A stretch of 64,000 nucleotides of DNA from Anaerovibrio sp. RM50 (GCF_000622005.1 NZ_KK211384.1:12434-76433); one strand, 5' to 3'; shown: positions 1 to 8,758, counted from the stretch's first letter. Notes: generated by a model not told the origin, from the letters alone. Numbers and translations: made by a program.

Positions 1-111
1 TTTTTGAACCAACATGTTTTTTATTTTCATTAATTTCTTTAAAACTAACTTTATTAGCCCAGAACCTCATTTTTAAACCTTAAATTTCCATAAAGACAGA
101 GGTTTGCAACC
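1..111. other. AT-rich non-coding left edge after cas2
   Basis: No gene or CRISPR repeat is visible here. A short hairpin (arms 99-104 and 108-113, GAGGTT/AACCTC) overlaps the cas2 stop codon. It is followed on the - strand by a weak T-rich stretch, so it may be a poor terminator or just secondary structure. In type V-A loci the repeat array usually lies downstream of cas2, which here means to the left of the window. Confidence 0.6.
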
Positions 112-384
112 TCAAACTATAATCAATTCATCTGTATCATGCTTTGCATAACCAAATCGTGTTATATCACAATATTTGGAAAGCTTCATTATCATGATAC
201 TATCTTCCTCAGAAAATTTCTTTTCAAAATTACCTTTTATTTCCAAGATAATATTATCCAAGGCAGTATCACTGTTTTGTATTTCATAGACAGAATACTG
301 CAACCTTCCACCAAATTTCCTAATATACTTGTTAAACTTGGTACGTAATTTGTCGTCTTTTATATCATAGCTGATTATAACCAT
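112..384 (-). CDS. cas2: CRISPR-associated endoribonuclease Cas2 (type V-A)
   Basis: Cas2 is the dimeric bridge of the Cas1-Cas2 spacer integrase. The 90-residue protein opens with MVIISYDI, the ferredoxin-like first strand with its conserved aspartate (D7), and has the family's usual length. The start at 384 is chosen because an AGGTGA ribosome site lies just ahead of it and because it sits 4 nt after the cas1 stop. An upstream in-frame ATG at 402 would overlap cas1 and lacks a better site. It is the last gene of the cas12a-cas4-cas1-cas2 operon. Assignment is firm by sequence pattern and context. Confidence 0.93.
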   Translation of the reverse strand: MVIISYDIKDDKLRTKFNKYIRKFGGRLQYSVYEIQNSDTALDNIILEIKGNFEKKFSEEDSIMIMKLSKYCDITRFGYAKHDTDELIIV

Positions 385-388
385 TATA

Positions 389-1354
389 TCACCTGACCAC
401 AAATACAGGAAATTCCTCGGCCTTTTTGCCCTTCATAAATGCCCTATAGTAGCTTTGAACATACATAAAAATTTCCACCTTCTTTTGCAGAATTGGCTGC
501 ATTAAAAAGCCAATATATTTTCCATTATTCTCCCACTTCAAAAGAAAAGCTCCATTGCGGTTGGTAAAATCCTCTGGCTGGCATTGCTTTAAATTAACAG
601 ATTTTCTTACCTGCATATCTATAAGGCTCCTAAAGGGTTCCACCAAATCACATACCAAGGATTTTCGCATGTAAAACTCCCGGTGTAATACACCGCAATA
701 AGTATCAAAACCAAAAGCATTTAACAAGGCATCAATATAATTAAACAGTATGGTATACCCTATATCCAGGGTACTATTTATAAAATCACATTTTATCCTC
801 GGCTTTCGCCCCTTCCATTCTATATCACGGTAGTAGCATTTAAAATATTCTCTGGCAGATAGCCCTTCCAATCCCAATAAGCCCGATAGCTCTCCAGTAT
901 AGGATCTTATTCTAGTAACAAATTCATCTAAACGTGCTATTGATAACTTAACATCTTCCGATTTATTGCGCTCAGCCATTAAAAGTTGGCGCGAATTTTC
1001 AACTTTATTTTTCAATAAATGCTTTGCCAATTCTAAACCGCTATAGGCATATTGTTTACGTCGCAATATCACATTTCCTTCCATTCTTCCACCAAGCATT
1101 TCATAGGTTTTCATGGAGGAACTCATTAATACGATTAAGAAACAAAACTTGCGGGCAGCCTTGAATACGGCATTTGTAATTGAAATATTGCCTATCAGAC
1201 ACAACATAAACAATCTGTAGCAGGTGGACTGGTGGCGAATTTTCCCATCCTTGTCCTTAACTATTATGTTGTCATTTGAAAAAGCAATTTTCTCCCCTTC
1301 ATTAAGCAAAACGAACACGATTTGTTTGGATTCAAATTCAGGCTTACTAATCAT
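389..1354 (-). CDS. cas1: CRISPR-associated integrase Cas1 (type V-A)
   Basis: Cas1 is the metal-dependent integrase that inserts new spacers into the array. The 321-residue protein carries the three expected catalytic positions: E163 in LLGLEGLSAREYF, H224 in YCGVLHREF and E239 in DLVEPFR. The N-terminal beta-rich part (about 1-100) is more divergent. Its ATG overlaps the cas4 stop by 4 nt, and cas2 follows 4 nt downstream, so the adaptation genes are translationally coupled. All catalytic residues are present, so the adaptation module looks functional. Confidence 0.95.
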   Translation of the reverse strand: MISKPEFESKQIVFVLLNEGEKIAFSNDNIIVKDKDGKIRHQSTCYRLFMLCLIGNISITNAVFKAARKFCFLIVLMSSSMKTYEMLGGRMEGNVILRRKQYAYSGLELAKHLLKNKVENSRQLLMAERNKSEDVKLSIARLDEFVTRIRSYTGELSGLLGLEGLSAREYFKCYYRDIEWKGRKPRIKCDFINSTLDIGYTILFNYIDALLNAFGFDTYCGVLHREFYMRKSLVCDLVEPFRSLIDMQVRKSVNLKQCQPEDFTNRNGAFLLKWENNGKYIGFLMQPILQKKVEIFMYVQSYYRAFMKGKKAEEFPVFVVR

Positions 1355-1908
1355 ATTAAACCTCTGTCACATGCTGGTTCGTAAATACATCTTTGACACT
1401 TTTTAATATTAGTCTGCTGGAAATCGTCCAAAGAAAAATCTCTTATTGCTTTAATTGTACTTTCGAATTTAACAGACATTATATGGTCTTCACAGGGAAG
1501 CAGGATGTCATAGTTCTTATTGTCATCCATGGAATGAAAACGGATATTAGACACGGTATATCCCATTTCCATCAATGCAAAATATTGGGCATAAAGCTGG
1601 AAAACATATCCATCATAAATGTTTACAATCCTTTTTTTCCGCTCAGTCAGAACGCCATTGGCCACATCGAATATGTCTATTTTGCCCACAAGACCATACT
1701 TTTCTGATACAACACTTATCCCCTGCAACACATCTTTGCGAGTAGAATAGCATTTTTCATCAACAGTTTTATGGGCTGCTTTACCAGAAATCTGATCACT
1801 ATTCTGGTAAAGCAGCGTTTCTTTATTCCCATATAACTGGTGAAAATAAATTGATACCGGGCAAAAGATAAAATCATTCAGCCATGAAATCAATATATAA
1901 TCATCCAT
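1351..1908 (-). CDS. cas4: CRISPR-associated exonuclease Cas4 (type V-A)
   Basis: Cas4 trims pre-spacers and helps choose PAM-adjacent protospacers for Cas1-Cas2. The 185-residue protein has the Fe-S cluster cysteines C16 (FCPVS) and C171, C174, C180 (CQRCIYEPAC). The RecB-nuclease core is D78 in GKIDIFD and E89/K91 in TERKKR. The start at 1908 overlaps the cas12a stop by 8 nt. A longer frame upstream would overlap cas12a by about 95 nt and adds no conserved sequence. It precedes cas1 with a 4-nt overlap. Confidence 0.93.
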   Translation of the reverse strand: MDDYILISWLNDFIFCPVSIYFHQLYGNKETLLYQNSDQISGKAAHKTVDEKCYSTRKDVLQGISVVSEKYGLVGKIDIFDVANGVLTERKKRIVNIYDGYVFQLYAQYFALMEMGYTVSNIRFHSMDDNKNYDILLPCEDHIMSVKFESTIKAIRDFSLDDFQQTNIKKCQRCIYEPACDRGLI

Positions 1909-4900
1909 TGTTTTTATATTCCTGATTTTGCATAAATTTAAACCATGCTGCGTTTTCTCCACCTTTACCGTAATTATGCAATTTGCCATCCTCAATTCCT
2001 CTTATAGTCATGAGACCTTTCAAAGCAATATGATATGCACCGTTGGCATCAGCATTCATCGGCTCAGTGGAAGTGGCCTCGCGGGAATCAAAGAATTTAC
2101 CTGGGGCATATTCCACAGGGGATAGGATAAAGTCATTTTCATTTTCTGTTCCGCTTACGGTATATCTCATTTTCAGCACCAACCGCAAATAGAACAACAG
2201 CGTACTCAAAAAATGTTTATCTGCAACCTCTGTAATATGAGATACAAGATTCTCCCCACCTACATAATCGATACCATGAGCTTTAAATAATTCTTTCAGC
2301 CGGTCAGTAACGGAATAAGCCTTTGTCTCCCGTGTTTTTGCAGAATACTCCCACCGCAAATCTCCGCACGTACATACCACCCATTCATTTCTGGCCATAT
2401 CAACGCCAAAACTTCTGTAATCAAAGGCAAACTCAAAATAATCTGCCTTGGCATTATAGGAAATGCTGTCAAATTTCCGTATTGTATCCTGGGCCTTGGT
2501 AATATTTTCATATCTCAGCTTGGCATTAAGCAGATTCACAAATCCTGTTTTTGGATCAATGTGTGAAGTATAAGACGGTATCACATAATATATACAGCCT
2601 GTCTGTTTGCCAATCTTATCAAAGCTCTCAAACTTATCCGTCAGCTGTAAGCCCTTTGCATAAGAACCATTCATTTCATAACCACGGTCCTTAAATACAA
2701 GATAGTTAAGCTTATCTATCATGGCTTTTTCAAATTTCTGATAAACCTGCTTTTCCACCTTTGTTCTGCCACGCTTAAAACCAACATTGAGGTTCTCAAG
2801 GACAATGACAGCATTATACTGCAGCATTAACTGGGTAAGCTTATATACCACCTGAGACAAATACCCTGCTTTTAATTCCTTGATGTTCTCTATGGTTTCC
2901 CAAGCCTGCTGGGCTACATGCTTCCCTTTTTCCTTTCTGTCCAGCAAATCATGGTAATCCGTTTCCTTGTTGACCTTCTCACCCTTATCATTTGTGTAAC
3001 TGCCAGAAATCTTATTAAGTGAACCCTGTTCCAAAATATCCCCTGTCTGATTAATGACAGTGTAATACAGTAAATGTCTTTCACCACGGTCAATGCCTAT
3101 AATGCACACATCAGGATTATTCTCCACAAAGCGGTTAATCTTTTCGTTGTACTTTATAGGCTTATCCGCCCGGAAATTCAGAGTAATCGGACAATGGAAA
3201 TAGAATTTTCTTTCAGTGTAGCGCTTATCTTTAATCAAATCATAATTAAATACACTTTCCTTCTTGGTATTGAGCGGATTTTTATTGGCAATAGGCTTGT
3301 TATGCTCATGAGTAACCTGAAACTCAATTGACGGATTGCGCATAAACATTTCCGCTTCACCATTCAGTTTTATAATTGGCTGTGTTCCCTCAGTAACGGC
3401 CTTTAAATTCTCATCGCTGAACACCCCATGCCAATACATTGTATGAAGGTTATCCGTTCCCTTTTTCTTTTTCTTATCGGAAAAATCCTTTGTATAAAGC
3501 TGGAACAAATACAGCTTATGCTGTGAAACCATCTCATCAATATATTCTGTTGGAATCTCCACTTTTTCCAACGAATAAGTCTGCTTATCTATGTCCTCAT
3601 AAAACTTATTTGCATTGTCATATTCCGCTGTATTTTTAAACTTAAACTTGAAATATTCATTCCATTCCGGGTGAATGGCAATTGCTGATTTCATAAAGTC
3701 TATCCACTCAGCAACAGCCTTACGATCCCCTGCCGCTGCAGTATATAGCTTTTTCTCACGAATTTCCAATATTCGTTTTGAAATCAAATGGCCAAAAATT
3801 TTTTCGTTAGAACCAGCGAAAACAACTTTTGGTAACATTTTGGCGGAGCCGGAAACTTGCTTATACTTAACCTTATAATATATGTCTTTGGAGGAATATT
3901 TATCCAAAAGGTGTGGATTCTTTTTAAAATCAAATATATTCTTTGATTTGCTGTCTGCTACACCCAAGAAGTATTTTCCATCTTTTATAAACAGGAAGCA
4001 GCCATTGGCTGTTTCATTGTTATAGTCCCAACCAGCCAGCATTGTCGGCATGTTGAAGGAAAGTTTCATCTTTTCATCAGAATAAGGTTTCTTGGTAGCA
4101 AAATTTCTGATTCTGTCATAAAGGATACTAAATTCGCTCAGCTTATCATATATAGCATTAAACTCGTTGCTAAAATCGATGCCATTTTCAGGAACATCCA
4201 TCTTTTTCCTGCCGTTATACATAGAAAACAGCTTATATTTGCGTATTGCCTGAAGCATAGCATCCAAATGTGGTTTATATTGGGTTATTTTATCCAAATC
4301 AGGAAGAGTAGCGTCCAATGCATTTTTCTGAATGAAATAATCCTTCAAGTTAAATTTATCCTGAATTTTAGCTGCATCATCAGCATCCAGCACTTTGCAA
4401 TACTCAGAAAAATACTTTTCCAACTCAGCCAGATTAATTATATCCTTATCATATTTTCCATTATCCAAGGCATTTCTGAGAATACTCCAATCCCCAAAAA
4501 GAGCCTGGGATAACTCAGTTAATGGCTGGGTTTTTACATAAATATTTCCATAGTTATCTTCAGTAAATATCTTCTTGTACAACTGCAATAACTCATTGAA
4601 AAGTGCATAAGAAACTTTATACCCATTCTTGGCACATTCTATGGCTTCCTCATTTCTATTTATTACTTCAGACATAAAACTGTTATCCCTGTCACTGAGT
4701 ATCTGCTTGTACAACATTGACATAACAGGCAGTTCACGGGCTTTGATGCCATTTTTCTGACGATATTCATTTATCAGGGAATTAACGCCCTTGAAATCAG
4801 CATCATCAATTGGTCTGCCAATACACTGATAGTTGTATTCATCTATTTTGCTTTGACTCAGTATTTCCGAATAAGCTGTCGGCGAGAAAAACTTTTCAAA

Positions 4901-5608
4901 GCCCTTAAGGGCAGAATATAACTCAGGATACTTGGCTTTGATTTTTTCATATATTCTTATATTGCCAAAATATGTCACCATATTTTGATCTATCACCCGA
5001 AAAGCTATGGCCGTGGACTTGTCCTCAGAGCTAAACATATTCTCTCTGGCCTGCTTATAATTAGTAAGATAGGTTACAAAGCCTTCAAATGATTCAATAG
5101 CTTTGATATATTTCTCTCTGTCTTCAGCAGAATATTTTGCATTGTTATTCAGCCAGTTAATCAATCTGCTGTCAACTTCAATCTTCTTTTTACCTTTACC
5201 GGCTGGGGCATCTACTTTGGCTTTAAGCTTAACCAAGTCCTTTAATTGATCAGAGCCCAACAAATAATCCTTTAAATTTCCGAAAGCCTTTACCAAATCC
5301 TTCCTCAATTTTTCACAGCATGAGGAAAAAGCATTAGTATCGCGGTTGCAGTACAAGTCATAGGCATTTTCAAGCAATGCTTTATCCAAAGTAAATGACG
5401 TAAGCGCATCTTCAATATAAGCCCTGTAATAATCATCCAATAGTTCTTTAAGCACACCATAATACTCATTACGCTTTTGGTCATTGAACAAAACACTGCA
5501 CTGGTCACTTTCGAGCCACTTCTTAGTTTCTGGAACTGGTCGTGCCTCAAATCTTAAAGTTTTGGAAACTGGGTATTGCCCTACAAATTCATCAATAAAC
5601 GCAACCAT
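1901..5608 (-). CDS. cas12a: CRISPR effector nuclease Cas12a (Cpf1), type V-A
   Basis: This is the single-protein effector that processes its own crRNA and cuts double-stranded DNA next to a T-rich PAM. At 1235 residues it is close to the Lachnospiraceae enzyme in size. The split RuvC site is complete: D840 in IIGIDRGERHLLYY, E938 in VLENLNVGFKRGR and D1187 in NADANGAYHIALKGL. The Nuc-domain stretch VCTCGDLRW has the candidate catalytic arginine. The crRNA-processing region is recognisable (THEHNKPIANKNPLNTKK), as is the bridge-helix region NIKELKAGYLSQVVYKL. The N terminus begins VGQYPVSKTLRFEARP, the usual WED strand. An AGGAAGAGGTG ribosome site precedes the ATG. It heads the operon; no frameshift was seen. 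No tracrRNA is needed by this type. Confidence 0.97.
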   Translation of the reverse strand: MVAFIDEFVGQYPVSKTLRFEARPVPETKKWLESDQCSVLFNDQKRNEYYGVLKELLDDYYRAYIEDALTSFTLDKALLENAYDLYCNRDTNAFSSCCEKLRKDLVKAFGNLKDYLLGSDQLKDLVKLKAKVDAPAGKGKKKIEVDSRLINWLNNNAKYSAEDREKYIKAIESFEGFVTYLTNYKQARENMFSSEDKSTAIAFRVIDQNMVTYFGNIRIYEKIKAKYPELYSALKGFEKFFSPTAYSEILSQSKIDEYNYQCIGRPIDDADFKGVNSLINEYRQKNGIKARELPVMSMLYKQILSDRDNSFMSEVINRNEEAIECAKNGYKVSYALFNELLQLYKKIFTEDNYGNIYVKTQPLTELSQALFGDWSILRNALDNGKYDKDIINLAELEKYFSEYCKVLDADDAAKIQDKFNLKDYFIQKNALDATLPDLDKITQYKPHLDAMLQAIRKYKLFSMYNGRKKMDVPENGIDFSNEFNAIYDKLSEFSILYDRIRNFATKKPYSDEKMKLSFNMPTMLAGWDYNNETANGCFLFIKDGKYFLGVADSKSKNIFDFKKNPHLLDKYSSKDIYYKVKYKQVSGSAKMLPKVVFAGSNEKIFGHLISKRILEIREKKLYTAAAGDRKAVAEWIDFMKSAIAIHPEWNEYFKFKFKNTAEYDNANKFYEDIDKQTYSLEKVEIPTEYIDEMVSQHKLYLFQLYTKDFSDKKKKKGTDNLHTMYWHGVFSDENLKAVTEGTQPIIKLNGEAEMFMRNPSIEFQVTHEHNKPIANKNPLNTKKESVFNYDLIKDKRYTERKFYFHCPITLNFRADKPIKYNEKINRFVENNPDVCIIGIDRGERHLLYYTVINQTGDILEQGSLNKISGSYTNDKGEKVNKETDYHDLLDRKEKGKHVAQQAWETIENIKELKAGYLSQVVYKLTQLMLQYNAVIVLENLNVGFKRGRTKVEKQVYQKFEKAMIDKLNYLVFKDRGYEMNGSYAKGLQLTDKFESFDKIGKQTGCIYYVIPSYTSHIDPKTGFVNLLNAKLRYENITKAQDTIRKFDSISYNAKADYFEFAFDYRSFGVDMARNEWVVCTCGDLRWEYSAKTRETKAYSVTDRLKELFKAHGIDYVGGENLVSHITEVADKHFLSTLLFYLRLVLKMRYTVSGTENENDFILSPVEYAPGKFFDSREATSTEPMNADANGAYHIALKGLMTIRGIEDGKLHNYGKGGENAAWFKFMQNQEYKNNG

Positions 5609-5724
5609 GTTTACACCTCTTCCTATAGTTATTGCAAAAGCACTGTATTAAACCTTTTCCCCTAAAATATTTCTATACTTTTCAAAAAATTCCCCCTTCA
5701 TGTGAATTAATTTTCATTGACTTT

Positions 5725-5753
5725 ATATTAGCACTTATGTCTTCCACTGGAAA
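5725..5753 (-). promoter_or_regulatory. cas12a: possible cas12a promoter
   Basis: On the - strand a TTTCCA box (5748-5753) and a TAATAT box (5725-5730) are 17 bp apart, about 120 nt ahead of the cas12a ATG. A small palindrome TTCCACTGGAA (5742-5752) covers the -35 box. The match to consensus is moderate, so this is tentative. Confidence 0.35.
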
Positions 5754-5849
5754 CACTTTGTTGTTACTTTTTTTGACCAAGCTAGAGAATGTAGGTTTGG
5801 AATGGACTTTTTCTTTTGCCGCTATCTTATAAAGATATCTCCTTGGGTG

Positions 5850-5855
5850 TATAAT
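5850..5855 (+). promoter_or_regulatory. -10 box upstream of the flavin-binding protein gene
   Basis: A perfect TATAAT lies 44 nt before the start at 5899. No good -35 box is seen 17 bp upstream (only a TTATAA-like sequence), so the call rests on the -10 box and position. The rest of 5609-5898 holds no gene. Confidence 0.4.
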
Positions 5856-5898
5856 ACAAGAAAGAGTTTTATATAATGGTTCAAAGGGGGATTTATAC

Positions 5899-6289
5899 CA
5901 TGAACAAAATAGTTGAAGCCCTGAAAAAAGCAGACACCTTCTTTATTGCCACCATTGATGGGGACCAGCCAAGGGTGCGTCCTTTTGGTGCTGTTGTCGA
6001 ATATGAGGGCAAGCCTTATCTTTGCACTGGCAATAAAAAGCCATGCTTTGCCCAGATGAAGGCCAATCCGAAGGTTGAAATCTCAGCAGTATACCCTGAC
6101 AAAAGCTGGCTGAGACTTACCGCAAAGGTGGAAGCAATCGACAGCGATGATATCCGCTCCGCCATGCTGGAGGAATATCCAAGCTTAAAGGGAATGTATC
6201 ATGTTGGAGATGGGGTCTTTGAAGTATTGGAAATCAAGGAAGCAAAAGGCGGCATATACTCATTTGCTGCTGATCCTGTAATATTGTAA
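5899..6289 (+). CDS. pyridoxamine 5'-phosphate oxidase-family flavin-binding protein
   Basis: This 129-residue protein has the split beta-barrel pattern of small FMN-binding PPOX-like proteins: an N-terminal helix, TFFIATIDGDQPRVRPFG, then KPYLCTGNKKPCFAQMKANPKVEI and a C-terminal strand. Such proteins bind flavin and often act as oxidoreductases of unknown substrate; nitroimidazole reductases belong to the wider family. The start at 5899 is chosen for the AAAGGGGG site 9 nt upstream; an ATG at 5876 has none. The secreted-protein gene starts 44 nt downstream and is probably cotranscribed. The exact substrate cannot be told from sequence. Confidence 0.8.
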
Positions 6290-6333
6290 GGGAATACATG
6301 AATTTTTCCACAACAGAAAGAGAGGTAATGTGT

Positions 6334-6837
6334 ATGCCTTGTAAATCAAAGCTTGCAGCATTTATTGTACTTTGCAGTATGTTGATATCATCAGTGGCCT
6401 TTGCACATAATATGCCCTGGGAGGAAATGTATGTGGGAGGCGTAGGCCCGGGATGTACCCTGGGCTATGTAAAGGAAATATATGGTGAACCCATTGACAA
6501 GATTGAATCTACAACCGATTGGCTTCATATTGTAACCTACAAATATTCTGAGTCTTTTTCTATTACTGGCCGCTCTTTTACAGAGGAAAATATTCCCGAA
6601 AATGAAATGATAGTTGCGGGATTGGTACTTAAAGACAATTCCCTGTCTACCCCAAGCGGCATCCGGGTAGGAAGCCCCTATGAAGAAGTCATACACAAAT
6701 TTGGCTACGGTGATGAAGTAAAACTTAGCGGCAAGACCTACTATTGTTTTAATGCCCCTAACTCTGCCGTGGAAATGTCCTTTGGGGTTGATGGTGATTA
6801 TATTATTACTGAAATACGTGCAGGTACTGAGCTTTAA
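6334..6837 (+). CDS. secreted protein of unknown function
   Basis: The 167-residue product starts with a clear signal peptide: positive MPCKSK, a hydrophobic stretch, and a likely cleavage after AFA near residue 24. The mature part is mixed beta/alpha with the repeated theme VGGVGPGCTLGYVKEIYG and SGIRVGSPYEEVIHKFG. Each copy resembles the short modules seen in secreted Negativicutes proteins in which a glycine turn precedes a helix. No catalytic motif is seen. The start at 6334 follows an AGAGAGG site; two in-frame ATGs upstream (6298, 6328) are less well placed. A strong terminator follows. Confidence 0.7.
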   Translation: MPCKSKLAAFIVLCSMLISSVAFAHNMPWEEMYVGGVGPGCTLGYVKEIYGEPIDKIESTTDWLHIVTYKYSESFSITGRSFTEENIPENEMIVAGLVLKDNSLSTPSGIRVGSPYEEVIHKFGYGDEVKLSGKTYYCFNAPNSAVEMSFGVDGDYIITEIRAGTEL

Positions 6838-6895
6838 CTATTTGGATAACTCAATATGCGGTTTTCCTGTGGAGTGCTGCAACCTCATGGGATAA

Positions 6896-6922
6896 GGTCA
6901 GTCTTCGGACTGGCCTTTTTTT
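6896..6922 (+). terminator. Rho-independent terminator
   Basis: The stem GGTCAGTC/GACTGGCC (one G-T pair) closes a TTCG tetraloop and is followed by seven T. It ends the flavin-binding protein/secreted protein unit. Confidence 0.85.
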
Positions 6923-6980
6923 GTGGCTCACTATTCCGGATATTTGTGATATCATATAAAAATAATGAAAGGAGACATTT

Positions 6981-7520
6981 ATGGACTGGCTTTTCAATAT
7001 TGATAAAACCCTTATTTTCGCCGTGCAGGATAATATAGTAACTCCTCTGCTTACCCCTTTTATGCGGGGAATATCCTTTGTTGGGGAATATGGTGCAATA
7101 TGGATTATATTGGGCATTGGCCTTTGCTGTACAAAAAAATACCGCCAAACTGGCATAGCTGTCCTGATTGGGTTGTTATTTACCCTTTTGGTGGGAAATA
7201 TCTTTTTAAAACACCTTGTAATGCGGGCAAGGCCATGTATAGATTTTGCGGGAATATCGGTTTTGCCTGTTACGCCGCCTGCAACCGACTATTCCTTTCC
7301 CTCCGGTCATTCCTTCAGCTCTTTTGTCGCAGCTACGGCTATTGCCAGTACAAAGAAAAAAGGCTGGATTATCGCCGCATTTTCAGCGGCCTTTATAATG
7401 GCTTTTTCCAGGATATATCTGTTTGTCCACTATCCTTCCGATGTGCTTACGGGAATGATTTTGGGTATTGTCTTTGGAATACTGGCATGTCATATTTCCA
7501 AATTCATATATAAGCATTAA
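6981..7520 (+). CDS. PAP2-family membrane phosphatase
   Basis: A type 2 phosphatidic acid phosphatase of 179 residues with about five membrane segments. The three family motifs are present in order: KHLVMRARP (about 76-84), FPSGHSF with the catalytic-site histidine (about 111-117) and SRIYLFVHYPSD with the nucleophilic histidine. Family members dephosphorylate lipid phosphates such as undecaprenyl pyrophosphate or phosphatidic acid with the active site facing the periplasm; the substrate here is not determined. An AAAGGAG site precedes the ATG. The gene is monocistronic, between a terminator and a large palindrome. Confidence 0.88.
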   Translation: MDWLFNIDKTLIFAVQDNIVTPLLTPFMRGISFVGEYGAIWIILGIGLCCTKKYRQTGIAVLIGLLFTLLVGNIFLKHLVMRARPCIDFAGISVLPVTPPATDYSFPSGHSFSSFVAATAIASTKKKGWIIAAFSAAFIMAFSRIYLFVHYPSDVLTGMILGIVFGILACHISKFIYKH

Positions 7521-7535
7521 CGAATAACGTATTAC

Positions 7536-7591
7536 GTGTAGAGACCCCCATAAGTTAGACCAAGTAATCTAACTTATGGGGGTCTCTACAC
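7536..7591. repeat. perfect palindrome with 24-bp arms
   Basis: Arms 7536-7559 and 7568-7591 are exact inverted copies around the 8-nt loop CCAAGTAA. Each arm contains GAGACCCCCATAAGTTAGA. No transposase is present. The arms resemble the ends of IS3/IS150-group elements, in which an AAGTTAGAC-like tract is common, so this may be two abutted insertion-sequence ends or a minimal non-autonomous element (inference). It lies between two convergent genes and could also stop transcription in both directions, though no T-run follows either arm. Confidence 0.8.
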
Positions 7592-7627
7592 AGCTCCATG
7601 TATATTTGAGATTATTTGATTTTTGGG
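7590..7627. repeat. direct repeat, copy 1 (copy 2 at 8483-8521)
   Basis: The segment starting ACAGCTCCATG and running through AGATTATTTGATTTTTGGG recurs at 8483-8521 as ACAGCTCTATG ... AGATTATTTCTTTTTGGG, with a 3-nt insertion and a few changes. The two copies flank the HAD gene and the non-coding stretch after it. Copy 1 directly abuts the palindrome. Confidence 0.6.
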
Positions 7628-7658
7628 AACTGCCCTAGTAATAGCCACCTCAAATTAT

Positions 7659-8153
7659 TTACTTTCCCCCAAAGAAATTCATAATCCTCTGCCAGCCAGT
7701 TTTGTCACTGTTTATCAGCTTTTGGGCATCATCCTTGGTGAAGCCCCTGGCTGCATTGGTGTAGTAGATATTCAGCTCCGGGGCGGTTTTAAACAGGGAT
7801 TTGTCATCATCAAAAACTATATAATCCCTGATATTATGTGCCTTACAGTAATTCAGTACGCTCCGTCCCCTGTCCAGTTGGTCAAGCTCCTCAGTCTTAT
7901 CCATTATGCGGATTTTTTCAGGGGCCATGGCGTGAATTAACTCCTTTATATACACCGCATGTTTACCATCACTGTTGAAGCCCGTTTTCCATGAAGAAGT
8001 GAGGACAATGCCCACCTCATGGTTATGCTTCCCGTTCAGATAGGCCATGTATTCAAGAAAGCAGCTGATACATTTGCTATTTAAGGTAAAAGGGCGCTTC
8101 CAGTCCATTTCCGTGTTCAGTACCCCGTCCACATCCAGAAATATATAAAACAT
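7659..8153 (-). CDS. HAD-superfamily phosphatase of the 'Swiss army knife' RNA-repair type
   Basis: A 164-residue protein with the HAD motifs FLDVDGVLNT (motif I, nucleophile D7), VLTSSWK (motif II) and YIVFDDDKS (acidic motif IV). The compact arrangement matches the HAD domain also found in multidomain RNA-repair proteins. It probably hydrolyses a phosphate monoester, but the substrate is unknown. An AAGGAACG site lies before the ATG. The gene stands alone between the palindrome and the peptide island, and may be part of that accessory region. Confidence 0.7.
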   Translation of the reverse strand: MFYIFLDVDGVLNTEMDWKRPFTLNSKCISCFLEYMAYLNGKHNHEVGIVLTSSWKTGFNSDGKHAVYIKELIHAMAPEKIRIMDKTEELDQLDRGRSVLNYCKAHNIRDYIVFDDDKSLFKTAPELNIYYTNAARGFTKDDAQKLINSDKTGWQRIMNFFGGK

Positions 8154-8520
8154 AATATCACGTTCCTTATATTGATCCCTTATATTAAAAACCTAATTTA
8201 CCTAATCTTATCAAACCAACAAAGCCTTATCAATCAACGATTTGACTTCATTATTTCTTGCTCAGATATAACACTTTCCCCTGCTCAGGGATATAAAGAA
8301 CAGAAAAGGAAATACATCCCAAAATAAAACGTATATACAAGTAAATAAAGGCACGTAGAAGCGGTTATGCTTTTCATCAGGAATTGTATAATTTCTTCCA
8401 GTGCCATCAGCAACAGAGGGTCGGAAGCCGACCCCTGTTTCAATTTTGGGGGAAATTAAAGAAGCCGCCCCCTGGGTTGGGAACAGCTCTATGGGTGTAT
8501 TTAAGATTATTTCTTTTTGG
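8154..8520. other. non-coding stretch with a short GC-rich hairpin
   Basis: No gene is supported in this stretch. It holds a REP-like hairpin at 8413-8438 (GGGTCGG AAG CCGACCC flanked by ACAG/CTGT) and the second copy of the direct repeat (8483-8521). The hairpin follows the - strand peptide cluster and could end its transcript, but only a weak T-run follows. Confidence 0.55.
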
Positions 8521-8531
8521 GTGAATGAACC

Positions 8532-8708
8532 TCATTTGGAGGGTCGTATTGGCATAATCTGCTGATTTGCTGCCTGAATTTTCTTGAGTGATTCCTCTGT
8601 CCAATTCATACCCAGCTTTTCCGCTAATACCTCCAATTCCTTCATGTCCGTTGTGTGGCACATCTTTTGAGTTAGAACATTTATTTCGTGCTTTGACAAT
8701 TCTTTCAT
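8532..8708 (-). CDS. short island peptide, module family 1
   Basis: A 58-residue peptide not recognised from any named family. Its body KELSKHEINVLTQKM... TDMKELEVLAEKLGMNWTEESL aligns along its length with the + strand peptides at 11488 and 11692 and with the C-terminal third of the protein at 13063. The shared core is ELxxLAEKLGMxFTxE, predicted to form two or three helices. The ATG at 8708 follows AGGAGGGCG at a long spacing; GTG at 8711 is an alternative. It is the last of seven consecutive short genes on this strand. The 3' end (PIRPSK) is encoded by the repeated linker. Confidence 0.65.
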   Translation of the reverse strand: MKELSKHEINVLTQKMCHTTDMKELEVLAEKLGMNWTEESLKKIQAANQQIMPIRPSK

Positions 8709-8758
8709 CACTTTCAAACGCCCTCCTTCCGAAACTTAACACTATTGTTGAATGGTCC

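Noticed and set aside
1-111. CRISPR repeats of the Cas12a type
   Set aside because: No repeated unit or TAGAT-ended stem is present in these bases.
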